64,000 nt of DNA, taken from positions 1 through 64,000 of the forward strand of contig JAUCBJ010002221.1 of the NCBI GenBank assembly GCA_032718475.1, read 5' to 3'. Below, one piece after another: positions 23,726 to 34,262 of the stretch (positions are counted from its first letter, which is position 1; each line of letters opens with the position of its first letter). The notes beneath the pieces are model-generated. The model saw nothing but the letters and a program-made list of their open reading frames with translations, had not been told where the DNA came from and searched no databases. Source of the DNA: Nemertoderma westbladi. Lineage: Eukaryota; Xenacoelomorpha; Nemertodermatida; Nemertodermatidae. A program made the position numbers and the translations under genes.

Positions 23726-24420
23726 AGCTTCAGAATTACCAAACCAATATGTTATATATACCACAGTTATATGGCATTCGTGGGACACCTCTCACTCTCT
23801 TCTCTGACTATCTAAGCAACCAGCAGCAGCAAGTTTCTATAGATAATTATCTCTCGTCTCTCAGGTCTATTAGGCCTTCTTGTGGAATTCTCCAAGGATC
23901 GGCCCTCATTCTATTCCTATTATATATAAACGATCTTCCCAATTGCACTTCTTCCTTGGTTACCCCGTTTGCTGAAGACTCAACCCTTATGCGCCATGGG
24001 CAGCTTTTTCTTCCTCTAATCAACTCTATGAACTCCGAAACTGCTCATCTCTATGACTGGCTAACAGAAAATAAACTATCCCTCAACTTTGAAAAAACTG
24101 AATATAAAACATTTTATAACACTAGAACACCTACCTCCCTTGCTTCCTAACCTATCGATAAATAATAAGCCGATCGATCAGACAGGTCAATGCCACTAAA
24201 TACTATAAAATACTATAAATACTAAATACTAGGAATTCTTATTGATTCTAATCTCTCTTTTCGTAACCACGTTCAGTTCATTGTAAAAAAAATATCTAGA
24301 ACTGGTGGCCTCTTCTACAAACTACGTCATATACTTCCGCTCCACATTCTGCGTATGTTGTTCCAGTCTCTAATTTATCCGTTTATACGTTTTGTATGGT
24401 CTAATGGTTTGTGGTAGTAC
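23725..24420 (+). mobile_element. CR1-like LINE reverse transcriptase fragment
   Basis: The frame at 23749-24150 shows the RT block GILQGSALILFLLYINDLP, then FAEDSTLM where FADD would be expected, then LYDWLTENKLSLNFEKTEY. A second frame to about 24410 contains GILIDSNLSFRNHVQ-like and LIYPFIRFVW-like pieces. The changed catalytic box (A-E-D) and frame breaks make it inactive. Confidence 0.8.
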
Positions 24421-24536
24421 ATACAATTAATTACATTAATAATAATAAATGAATTGTTGTGGGGTGAGTGACGGTGAATTAAATATATAATGCAGATAGG
24501 ACAATATGATAATGCTCCCCATACGAAAAATATCAA

Positions 24537-24624
24537 CCGACCCTGTTGGGGCTCGAACCCGGTACCTAGGTTTCAAACTTCCGGTTATCGTCAGCCGGGT
24601 GTGTGTACTGAGCTACCAGATCGG
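24537..24624 (-). ncRNA. tRNA-like element with a hammerhead ribozyme between A and B boxes
   Basis: The minus-strand ends CCGATC (24624-24619) and GGTCGG (24542-24537) pair like an acceptor stem. An A-box-like TCTGGTAGCTCAGTACA follows, and the B box GGTTCGAGCCCC is near the 3' end. Between them is a hammerhead: stem I ACCCGG (24600-24595) with CCGGGT (24562-24557), CTGACGA (24594-24588), stem II (weak, AAC/GTT), GAAA (24574-24571), stem III CC-TA-GG, and GTA with cleavage predicted after 24563. Stem I overlaps the T-arm/B box. Confidence 0.65.
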
Positions 24625-24649
24625 GTGAAGATTTTACTATGGAGTGGGA

Positions 24650-26940
24650 TATCATATTTAGGCCAAGTAATCACTCAAAGGAAAGTACAACGTTATTCCC
24701 ATGCTCTGAGAGAAACGGCAGCAATGATCCACTGCTATCCTGAGAAAAATTGATAACCCGGAATCCGACCCAAGTGATATCCGTCTAGATCTTACGTCTA
24801 TTGTGACTAAGACGCCGTGCAGCGGCGCAACTGATAGCTAATGGTTATCACCACAAATTCTGCATGGGCGAAAAGTGCTGGAGGCCAAATGAGAATTGTA
24901 CCTGTATATGCAAATTGTGCCAAAATAGTGTAGACCTTGTCAATTATAAACACTGTTCTAAAATACCGAGTTTTGGTGCATCACTTAGAACTGTGATGTA
25001 CCTCTACATTATTTGAAACAAATTTATAGTAATTATTTTTCAGTAATGATGTAATGTAATGTTATTTGTAATTTTATGCGTTATGTATTTAGTTCGATTA
25101 TTAAGTTCCAATATCTAGCATAACTCTACCTGTGTATCCTAATGTTTAAATTGTAAACTTACTATTTAGCACTGCATTGTATCTTTTAACATAATTTTAA
25201 GTGAACATTTGTTACAACTATCATATCAGTAATTATTTTCAGTAATTTTATGAGTTTTATATTTAGCCCTATCCAGCATTTACATAGAAACTCCACCATA
25301 ATCCTCTACTTTGTATTCCACAGTGTATTCTACTGTAATATTTTATTTACTACATTATTTTATAATTTTACCCATGTGGGATAATATACTAAACGATTAT
25401 CAATAATTGATTTATTTCAATTAAGTATCATCCATACATTTCATTCACAAAAATGATAGCAGTCGAAAACTGGTTGTAAACATATGAACTACGAGGAATA
25501 TAATTATGAAATACAAATACCAAGGAATCGTCTTTTCATTCAATTTCAGTGAGTTATTCAAAAATGAAATCGTATCAAATCTTTTCGGACACCACTGTAT
25601 ACTGTAAAATGTTCAATTAGTATATACCAGAATAAATTAATATTTAAAAAATTAATAAAAATTAGTATTTAATAAATCTTTACGAATACTGACGGTTTTC
25701 GTGGAAATTCTTAACTAATTATTAGATTCAACAATAACAGATACACAGGTCTTTGTCTACTTAGTAACCATTAACCAATGACAATGCCGCATTTCAAATA
25801 TTATAATAAGATAAGAATAACAATAAAAGTAAATGCAATTATAACTTGTTTCAAATAGCAAATCTAATTAGTGGTTCTAAATGCAGTTCAAATGAAACGC
25901 ACTTATTAAAGCAATGGAATGTAATCAGATTTACTATAAACCTTATACGCTAATGGTAAGATAACGACGATATGCGATAATATGCGACAGTAGCCCTTAG
26001 TTAATAATGCAATATAATATACTAGGTGTAGTTCTGCCACCTACTTTATATAAATAACCTTTGCTATGCAATTACTTACTGAACAGGTTGGGAAAATGCC
26101 CAAAACAACATCTTATAACCTTTTTACAGTGTCAGTTTATGTGATAAAGAGAAGATAATTTTTATTATTGACAAGCATTATTTGCATTAATAATTCGCCT
26201 TATCATTTAATTTTATGGATTAAAATCCACATTATCAAAGGGTAAAATGCCATACGGTTAATTGTGATTTATAAATATCAGTGAGTATTATTGTCTAATA
26301 TTTGATAAGTGTGTCATATAATAGGCGGACACGTTCTCACTTAATATTATTGAGTGACAGTTTTTGCACCGAACGGTGCAATGAATTGTTTGTACAGGTG
26401 TATTTCTCAGTGTATTTCCATTTAGTTAGGCATTTCGAGATTTCACAACTTTTATCCATGGTAATGGATCTTTCCGGCATATTTTCTGAACCTTTACATG
26501 TAAAACTATCGGTTCACCGATTAGGTTTCTGTCCGGATAGACTCTAAGTAGCACATATCGCATTTATCGAATGAAAACCAAATAATACCTTTTTCTTAAA
26601 AAAACCTAAATTAATTGTCGGTTCTTTCTAGGTGGGATTAGCTGATAGGAAGGCCCCCAGTCTCAGGTTCTCGCTTTCTTATATTTACATCACTTCTATC
26701 GAACAGGCAGCCAACTCGAATTGAATATTTATTTACTTTTACTTCACTCCTGTTTCACTTTAACATACTTGAGGCCAGTAGGTCTGTCCGCCTTAAGCGA
26801 TATGATATGCAACTTAAGATTCCATTAAAGTAGACTAATTTATTTAATTCATGTAACCGATTAGTTCATATTAAACTAAGCATTATTACAGTTGCATTAG
26901 CAGCTCAACACCAATTCATTTAATGAACATTAATTTATAT
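24650..26940. other. AT-rich intergenic sequence
   Basis: No gene recognised. The part from about 26720 to 26830 belongs to a repeat that recurs at 27320-27430 (ATACTTGAGGCC core). The rest shows no structure that I can defend. Confidence 0.45.
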
Positions 26941-26942
26941 TT

Positions 26943-27026
26943 CCAGGTCGAACGATCCGAGCTACTATCTGATCGGATAGTGCGCCAAACTACGAACCTG
27001 GAGGTTATCGGTTCGATCCCACCTGG
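26943..27026 (+). mobile_element. tRNA-like sequence with degenerate ribozyme-like interior
   Basis: The ends CCAGGT (26943-26948) and ACCTGG (27021-27026) pair as an acceptor-like stem. An A-box-like TGATCGGATAGTGCG and a clear B box GGTTCGATCC (27010-27019) are present. The interior holds GAACCTGGAGGTTA, resembling the GAAA/stem III/cleavage-site part of a hammerhead, but the CUGAUGA core is not intact. Confidence 0.5.
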
Positions 27027-27127
27027 GCGACGTGGCCGATTATGCTAAGCTACACCCAATGAAATTATAATAACAATGTAATATAATTATGTGGGAATAA
27101 AGTTATTTGGGAATGTGAGTGTCAGGG

Positions 27128-27240
27128 TCAAGTGGCTGAACTGGTTAGCGCTACTGATGAGGCCTGATAGGCTGAAAGTATAGCGTATAGTGCCGGTTCA
27201 ACCCCCTTTCTCATTTTTTCCACTTCTGAACAAAACCATT
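27128..27240 (+). ncRNA. tRNA-promoter element with hammerhead-like core, copy 1
   Basis: A-box-like GTGGCTGAACTGGTTAGCG, then stem I GCGCTA (27148-27153), CTGATGA (27154-27160), stem II GGCCT-GAT-AGGCT (27161-27173), GAAA (27174-27177), a 7-nt link, GTA (27185-27187), stem I return TAGTGC (27188-27193), then B box GGTTCAACCCC. The base pair expected just after GAAA is absent (G opposite G), so activity is doubtful. A 3' tail shared with copy 2 starts TTTCTCATTTTTTCC. Confidence 0.6.
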
Positions 27241-27319
27241 TACATTACATCATTAATTTCAGTTGCAACAGCTCATCTCCAATTTATTTAATTAATATCA
27301 CCTGGCAGCAATACTCGAC

Positions 27320-27605
27320 CTGAATATTTATTTATTTGTATTTCCCTCCTGTTTTACTCTAGCATACTTGAGGCCGTTAGGTCCGCTGCTAGAGATAGAA
27401 TATTTGCAACATAAGACTGCCCGTTCAATGGAAGTGGATTAGGTGGGAGTGTGAGTGTCCGGGGCTAGTGGCTGAGGTGGTTAGCGCTACTGATGAGGCC
27501 CGGTGGGCTGAAAGAGAAGCGTATAGCGCTGGTTCAACCCCCGGTGATGTGCTTTCTCATTTTTTCCTCTTCTGAACAAAACCATTTACATTACATCATT
27601 AATAT
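27320..27605 (+). mobile_element. Second copy of the tRNA/hammerhead-like element with flanking repeat
   Basis: A diverged copy of the 26720-27240 sequence: the same ATACTTGAGGCC leader, then A-box-like GTGGCTGAGGTGG and the hammerhead-like core. Stem I is AGCGCTA (27483-27489) with TAGCGCT (27524-27530), a perfect 7 bp. CTGATGA is at 27490-27496, stem II GGCCC-GGT-GGGCT at 27497-27509, GAAA at 27510-27513 and GTA at 27521-27523. The B box GGTTCAACCC follows at 27531. The outer CCGGGG and CCCCGG can pair. It shares the tail CATTTACATTACATCATTAA with copy 1. Confidence 0.65.
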
Positions 27606-27819
27606 AATTATAATAGAATCTAATCGACATATGGCCTATTGATTGTGAAAGCTTTCGATTTTGTAGGCACTGACTAATTGTTGATCAAGCTGGGTAGTTA
27701 CAGAATTATTAGTGTACAATATGGTTTGGGTTCAAAAATATTTGACATGTTACAATAGGTGATACATTTTTCAAATTTTACAGATACATACAAATATACA
27801 TTTTACCTCCTCACCCTAC

Positions 27820-28015
27820 CTCCCACCTTCCAATTTCCCACATTTTCATCATCCTCCACACATACCCATGCACCTTCGCTCTTTTCCATCCACCTTCCAC
27901 ACATTCTAATCTTCATACATTCCCAACCGTCTTCCCACATTCCCATCGATCATCCCACATTCCCATCCATCTTCCCACATTCTCATCCGTCTTCCCACAT
28001 TCACATCTTCCAAAT
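27820..28015 (+). repeat. Pyrimidine-rich CTTCCCACATTCCCAT repeat
   Basis: A degenerate tandem repeat of about 16-22 bp units (CTTCCCACATTC, CCATCGATC, CCATCCATC). Strong strand asymmetry (C/T on the plus strand). Non-coding. Confidence 0.75.
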
Positions 28016-28347
28016 TATGATATTATGAAAATTACTAATTATGCTGTGTAACACGTATTTTATAATAATCAAGGTAGGTGTTGGGAGTCTCCAGTAGGCC
28101 TACATAGCATTGTTAAACATGAAAAGTGTGAACATTGAAAGGAATGTTGATAAATCATTGATATTTATGTGTGATATACAGTTGGTAAGATTCGCTGAGA
28201 GTTGACTATAATATTGAGGTTGGGTGGGCATAATACGTGTATTATAGTCGATTTTAACCACAAACAACACAACAGTATTGAGTTTTGATTATTGATATGA
28301 AGTTGGGTTATATTCTAGTGTGTTATTAGCTATGATTTTCCTCTCCT

Positions 28348-29760
28348 TCAATATTTCAACCAAAAATCGATCTTTCTTGGAGATTTTGGAATGGGTGCAA
28401 GCGTTGTATTTTCGTTGTTGCCTCTGTCAGTGTGTAGTCTGTGATATCGTGTACGGAGGAATACAATAGCTATTAGTGCTGCTGATACAAATAAAGAGGC
28501 AAAAACAATAGCTGGCACCATCATGTCATGAGGTTTTGCAATTGACTTTTTTGGAAATGCAGTGCATGTTTGAACAGTCATTTCATAGGCAGTTGGCTTC
28601 TGTCCCAAAGCTTTTAAAACTAAAACATAAATAGCCCCTTGGATTTGACAGGAACCATTAAGCAAACCACTAGATGTTGCTTCAGCTACAGGGTAACTGC
28701 ACTCTACACCGCATTCCATTACCATTGGCAACATTGCAATTCCAAAAAATCCAAAACAAGCAAATGAAAATATAATTACTCCTTCAACGTTGTATAATGA
28801 TGTAGACACAGCAATAAGAATTGCAAATAGGGCACTAAAACAGAAGCATATTTTAACCATTAATGAATATCGTTTCGTTTTATCCAGGACAACTCCAGCT
28901 ATCCCTGCTCCAACAATTCCACATCCAATCATGGCCGCAATACAAATCCCATCAAGTTTATCACTATAACCTCGGATACAAAGTATTTCTTCTAACAGAG
29001 TTTGTATTGTGGCTATCAGGCCACCAGCAGCCCCAAAAGTGACAAATAATATCATGTAGGGTTTACATGTAATCAAGGATTTCAAGCCTGTCATAAATGG
29101 TTGTGATTCCTCTGCTGCTGAGAGTGTTGGAGGTGAAGGGGGTTCACTGCTGCACCAAATTGTAAAAAATATCACTATCATGATGGCACCAACAGCAGCT
29201 GGTCCTACAAGAATCCCCTGTAACAATGGCAACTGAGCAGCTTTTTCCACAACAAAGGGTGGTAGAATTCCAGCAACTAGCCACCCAACTGGGCCAGAAA
29301 CGGATCCGAATGTATTAGCTGTTGCTCTTTCGTCATGTCCAAACCAAACGGCGGCTAGTTTCGTAGGAGATGCTACCATAATTGGCATAGCACAAGCAGA
29401 AAGTATCTGCCCAACCATTGCAAATGGGTACATCAAGTAGGGTGGCGATATCCAACAACTAAGCATTCTAATAAGAGCACCAGCTAAGTTTAATAACGAT
29501 CCAACAAGCAAGGCTGGTTTCAGGCCATGGGTGTCGATTAACCAAGTTGAAGGAAATATCATAGGAAAAAAGGCAATCAAATAGGCCAATGAAAAAGCAT
29601 TGATGTCTCCAAAATCCCTTCCATAAAATTCTGCTGCAATATTCGATATAGGTGCATATGATAGCCACAGTGCAGAATTAGAGGTACTGCTAATGCAGAG
29701 ACCAGCAAGAAGTAACCACCTGCGAGTATATAACTTTAAAGATAAACCCGTCTCATTCAT
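28348..29760 (-). CDS. SLC49A3-like (MFSD7) major-facilitator transporter, copy 1
   Basis: A single-exon frame of 470 residues from ATG at 29760. It is a 12-segment membrane carrier of the FLVCR/SLC49 group; SLC49A3 has no firmly established substrate. Family marks: RRWLLLAGLCISSTSNSALW in the first membrane segment, ending in the LWLSYAP motif; WLIDTHGLKPAL at 73-84 (cytoplasmic loop 2-3); SPTKLAAVWFGHDERATA at 131-148; the charged/proline loop SSEPPSPPT at 204-212; LLEEILC at 255-261; and ECGVECSYPVAEATS near 347. The length is close to the vertebrate homologue. The ends are hydrophilic. The paralogue at 37580-38980 lies 8 kb upstream on the same strand. Two tracts (29047-29217 and 29383-29544) are nearly identical in DNA to it. 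Confidence 0.88.
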   Translation of the reverse strand: MNETGLSLKLYTRRWLLLAGLCISSTSNSALWLSYAPISNIAAEFYGRDFGDINAFSLAYLIAFFPMIFPSTWLIDTHGLKPALLVGSLLNLAGALIRMLSCWISPPYLMYPFAMVGQILSACAMPIMVASPTKLAAVWFGHDERATANTFGSVSGPVGWLVAGILPPFVVEKAAQLPLLQGILVGPAAVGAIMIVIFFTIWCSSEPPSPPTLSAAEESQPFMTGLKSLITCKPYMILFVTFGAAGGLIATIQTLLEEILCIRGYSDKLDGICIAAMIGCGIVGAGIAGVVLDKTKRYSLMVKICFCFSALFAILIAVSTSLYNVEGVIIFSFACFGFFGIAMLPMVMECGVECSYPVAEATSSGLLNGSCQIQGAIYVLVLKALGQKPTAYEMTVQTCTAFPKKSIAKPHDMMVPAIVFASLFVSAALIAIVFLRTRYHRLHTDRGNNENTTLAPIPKSPRKIDFWLKY

Positions 29761-30031
29761 TTTGTTAAATCATATATATTTACAGGTATTATTATTATTA
29801 TAATAAATATAAACTATTATCTTAATTAAGATTTATATGATTATTGTATGATCTTGTTGCACTTGTCTGCTCTCGCAATGGAAAAATAATTTTGTTACTG
29901 TACATAGTTTTATTAGAAAATGAATAATAATAAAAAGAAATAGAAAAAATAATTCACAGGCAAAGGTGTATGTATTTTAGAATATATTCCAAAAATAGAA
30001 GTGCTATACAGATATAGGATATCAATGTTAT

Positions 30032-30120
30032 ATAATAATAATAATAATAATTGTATTTATAAAGCGCACTTATATATGTTGATCTAGGTACTATATGGCA
30101 TGCATTCATTGCATTACACT
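30032..30120 (-). mobile_element. Possible LINE 3' end with TAA microsatellite
   Basis: On the minus strand, GCGCTTTATAAATACAATT runs into (ATT)n. This TATAAATA-plus-microsatellite form is a common LINE 3' tail. It may be the 3' end of the element whose coding remains lie at 30460-33400. Confidence 0.4.
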
Positions 30121-31152
30121 ACATATAAATTAATAGATACATTATTGTGTTGCTTGCAAAGAAAATGCAACATTGCACTTCATAGCCTTCAGAAATTGGT
30201 TGAGTTCTGTAGTCCCTTAAATGCATAAAGCTAATATCATTAATATACGAAGTGATATGTAAAGGTGAAAGAGAGAGAGGCTTTTGTCCTGTAAAAGCCC
30301 TAACATGCATGTAAATGAAATATATTAATTAACACTCTTTATAATATATGAGTAATTCCAGGCGACTCTCAGCTTCATATGTTTAATGACTCGTCATTTC
30401 GTTATTCTTAATATATTCATTGTTGTCTAGTGCCTTAGTGTCAGCGCTGGATTCAGTTGCCTATGCCTGATCCAAACGATTCCTTGATACAGGCAGCATT
30501 ACCTGCCTGCACATAGACCCCAATGCGTTGACACAGGTGTTCAATTGCCCTCTTATTCCCGCTAACCTACTCAACACTCCGGCCAAGTTCGCAGAGGAAG
30601 TACATGGTGCTAGTACCAACGCTACCCAAGGTCTCGACTGCAACAGGCTGTACTATATAGTTCAGAGACAGGTCACTGTACTTCCCTTTCTTTCGGTCCT
30701 CAGCTAAGTTGGCAACAGATGAACCGTCGCTAGATGCTATGGCCTGGTAAGATGGGGCAAGTCGGTGAGTACAGGAGAAATTCCAGACTAGGGGGGGAGT
30801 CCCCTGGACCATGGGAGTAAGGTCACACCATCTGGCCGTTTACCATCATTTCGGCACAATCCAATGGTTTCAAGGGAGGATGGTACTTCAGCTGACCCAA
30901 GAGCACGGTGAATGGCATCATTACCTAGTCTGTGGTGGGCGTGATGGCTTTTGGTATGCTTGCATGTTAGTGCATCGAGGGCTGATGGATCAACTATGGC
31001 GCCACACACAGGGGTGTGATGGGACAAACTGGTGCGCCAAGATGAAGACCCACAGCCATCCCAAAATCATCATCTGCTAACCCTTAGGCCAAGTGTAGCA
31101 GATGGCAAAGCATTCAGCCAATCACCAGATCCTGATGCCTTGCACCCTTTAA

Positions 31153-32839
31153 CCGTTACAGGACTGGGGGGGGGTTGAATCCACCCTCCCTTAAGTTTAT
31201 CTAGTGATCTGCGCAGAAGCACTGATCGCAGTAAGCTGAAATTTCCTGAGTTTTCCTAAAATATATCTCTGAATCTCACAAAAAAAACGAGAACTTTATA
31301 GCTCTGTTAGTTTTCGAGTTATAGGGGGTGTAAAAAACACATGTCAGCACTTTTCAAGCTAAAATTTGCAACTTTTGAAAGGATTGATGTTGTCAGCCAG
31401 TTTCTCGTTTATAAAGGTTTTTTGGTATACCGAATCGAACAATGGTGTCCATTTTACGTCAAAACTTCCCTGAATACATTTTTTGGGGGTCCCACAAAAG
31501 TGGGTGCAACACGAAAATTTCAAATTTTCACTTTCAATAGTACACATTTCCAAAGGTCAATTTTCTGTGTACAAAGGTTTTCGAGGTCGCTGAATCGATT
31601 TAGACCGATAGATAGATGTCACAGACAAGTGGGATGGTATTTTTCGGGGAGTTCTTCAAAAGTTGGTGCGGCACGAAAATTTCAAATTTTCACTTTCAAT
31701 CGTACTCATTTCCAAAGGTCAATTTTATGTGTACAAAGGTTTTCGAGGTCGCTGAATCGATTTAGACCGATAGATAGATGTCACAGACAAGTGGGATGGT
31801 ATTTTTTGGGGAGTCCTTCAAAAGTGGGTGCGGCACGAAAATTTCAAATTTTCACTTTCAATCGTACTCATTTCCAAAGGTCAATTTTCTGTGTACAAAG
31901 GTTTTCGAGGTCGCTGAATCAATTTAGACCGATAGATAGATGTCACAGACAAGTGGGATGGTATTTTTCGGGGAGTCCTTCAAAAGTGGGTGCGGCACGA
32001 AAATTTCAAATTTTCACTTTCAATCGTACTCATTTCCAAAGGTCAATTTTATGTGTACAAAGGTTTTCGAGGTCGCTGAATCGATTTAAACCGATAGATA
32101 GATGTCACAGACAAGTGGGATGGTATTTTTTGGGGAGTCCTTCAAAAGTGGGTGCGGCACGAAAATTTCAAATTTTCACTTTCAATCGTACTCATTTCCA
32201 AAGGTTAATTTTCTGTGTACAAAGGTTTTCGAGGTCGCTGAATCGATTTAGACCGATAGATAGATGTCACAGACAAGTGGGATGGTATTTTTCGGGGAGT
32301 CCTACAAAAGTGGGTACGGCACGAAAATTTCAAATTTTCACTTTCAATAGTACACATTTCCAAAGGTAAATTTTCTGTGTACAGAGGTTTTCGAGGTCGC
32401 TGAATCGATTTAGACCGATAGATAGATGTCACAGACAAGTGGGATGGTATTTTTCGGGGGATCCTAGAAGTGGGTGCGGCATGAAAATTTCAAATTTGGG
32501 TGCTTCTAAAAAATGGCATAAATCAACATTATGAGACGATATGGACCATCAGGTAGGATTCAGTGGGGTCGAAAACCCATAAAACCGGGCGGAAAGTAAC
32601 TTTTTGACTTGTTTTACTGAAATTTTATTTTTTTCAGTGGGTGCACGAAAAGTGCCGTTTCGGTGCCACCCATAACTCGAAAATATAATTTTTTATCACA
32701 CACGAGCTAGGTATTTATTTTTTCACATTACTACCAATTTTTAAAAAAAATGGCCTGTAATTATCCAAAATGGAAGGGGGGGTGGAATCAACCCCCCCCC
32801 CAGTCCTGGTGCACGGAAAATAGCCCAGTCCTGTAACGG
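31153..32839. mobile_element. TTAA-flanked terminal-inverted-repeat element with 162-bp internal repeats
   Basis: TTAA lies at 31149-31152 and 32840-32843. The ends are CCGTTACAGGACTGGG and its exact inverse. The inverted repeat continues inward (GGGG TTGA-TCCACCC), except that the right arm carries about 25 extra bases between two AGGACTGGG copies. The 1687-bp body has no transposase. TTAA duplication is typical of piggyBac-, Kolobok- and related transposons. It is inserted in the LINE remnant. Confidence 0.85.
31490..32490. repeat. 162-bp tandem repeat, about 6 copies
   Basis: Units start near 31500, 31671, 31833, 31995, 32157 and 32319, each containing GCACGAAAATTTCAAATTTT and CCGATAGATAGATGTCACAG. 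They differ by a few substitutions. 162 is a multiple of 3, which yields a 342-codon repetitive frame I do not regard as a gene. Confidence 0.92.
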
Positions 32840-33639
32840 TTAAGGCTAGAAAGAGAGGTAAGGTCAGATCACTGGAAGAGGTTTTCAACCCGATGTTGCA
32901 GGATGGGCTCCATCCAATTCCACTGACTGGATGGTTTTTCCCGGAGGGAACAGGCAGAAGGCTATTCCAAGAAGATAATGCCTCTGCACAGAATGGCAAT
33001 GTGGAGACTGGCTCAATAATCTTTGCTATCAGGTCCCTATTCTTGTTTAGTGATGCAAGGAATGCGGCTGGTGCAGTGTGGATACAAGTGGCACTCCTAA
33101 CCCTCCTAACTGGCAGGGGAGGGTTGCCTGATCACAAGAGTAGTCTGGAGACATTTTTACGTTGGTGATTTCCTCCAGTGTATCTTTTAGCTGATCTAGG
33201 AGGTCAGGGCGATGGAAGGTGGGTGAACTACGCAGTATATACGTGAGTTTAGGCATCGCCATACTGTTCTTCAGGAGGAAAAATGCATCATGATGTTCCA
33301 GTTTCATGAGGCAGGAGTGAAAGAGAAGGAGCATTTCGACCTTCTCCTTGAGCGTAGAACTCAGGGCATTACTGCATGTAAATTGATCTATCATACAATA
33401 TCGTAAAATATCATAGGCAGCTCAAATGCGCATTTGGGTGTACAGTTACCATGTCAATCGAAATTCAGGAATTTTACAGGATTTTTCATCCTTACTAATG
33501 AGCCTTGGACTAGGGTAACTGTATACCAACACAGCCCCAGTAGCCATGTGTCCCAGATTTTATTTTATATTCTATTTATATTTCATATTCGTATCCTAGT
33601 GTGAAGGAACAATTCAACTATTAGGGCCTTAAACTTTTT

Positions 33640-34262
33640 AATGTTTGTGAATGCTGTCTGTGAAGCAGCCAATGAGAGTGTCCCTTTACTTCCAAAGCAA
33701 AGAAGAGGAAAAACTCCCATGTGATGACCAATACATTCAGAAGGAATGCACTAGCGTAATCCGGTAGGCGTATAGGTTGAGCAAATCAACTTGCATTAAA
33801 GACTTATCAAGCATCAACAGCGCTGAATCGACAGTACTCAGGCAATCAGGTTGACCTAGTTCTAGTCAATGAGCAGATTGCTACCATCCATGCCGCTGAT
33901 GAAATTCGGAATTCTGCTGTCTTACAAAGCAAGCAATTAAAGAAAAAAAAAGTGCCAACCAACTGTCAAGGTACTGTGGAATCCCCAGGTGATCGTCTGG
34001 CTGTGGTTGGAAGGCTCACTTTGAGAAACTGCTCAATAATTATTCAGTACTTCACTACCCTTCATGTGTCTCCTACCATGCTCAAATACATCCTTATAGA
34101 TGATATCACATTCTCTGAAGTAGAAACTGCCGCATCTTCTATTAAGACAAAAAAAGCCAGTGGTGTTGGTGGCGTTTAAGTGATTCAATAAAGCCAGTGG
34201 TATTGATGGCGTTTAATGATCCGATAAAGCCAGTGGTATTGATGACGTTTAAGTGATTCTGT
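33640..34262 (+). mobile_element. RTE-like LINE fragment with 35-38 bp repeats
   Basis: Diverged match to the region between endonuclease and RT of the 13.6-kb LINE (ALNRQYSQ-like, VNEQIATIHAADE-like, then a piece like SIKTKKASGVGGV at 34140-34179). The AAAGCCAGTGGTATTGATGG core is tandemly repeated about three times at 34150-34255. Confidence 0.6.

Larger units (their letters stand above)
30460..33400 (-). mobile_element. Non-LTR retrotransposon pol remnant, split by a TTAA element
   Basis: Reading 5' to 3' on the minus strand, 33394-33047 gives the end of a reverse transcriptase (AFFLLKNSMAMPKLTYILR, then LPCQLGGLGVPL). After the inserted element (31153-32839), 31145-30460 gives the C-terminal domain: DWLNALPSA, HHTPVCGAIVDPSALDALTC, HHAHHRLGNDAIHRAL, GKRPDGVTLLPW, CTHRLAPSY, then AEDRKKGKYSDLSLNYI and YVQAGNAACI. 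The RPDG followed by LVWNF recalls a PD-(D/E)XK-type nuclease with the second acidic residue changed to Asn. Several stops and frameshifts are present. The same family recurs at 39780-47480. Confidence 0.8.

Noticed and set aside
24537-24624. A functional tRNA gene
   Set aside because: A and B boxes are present, but there is no anticodon arm; the interior folds as a hammerhead instead.
30811-31080. An 89-codon plus-strand frame rich in His and Trp
   Set aside because: It is antisense to the LINE C-terminal domain, which explains the sequence.
31341-32369. A 342-codon repeat protein (KVGAARKFQIFTFN...)
   Set aside because: It is a by-product of the 162-bp tandem repeat inside a transposon-like element; the antisense is equally open and the frame begins and ends at arbitrary points.
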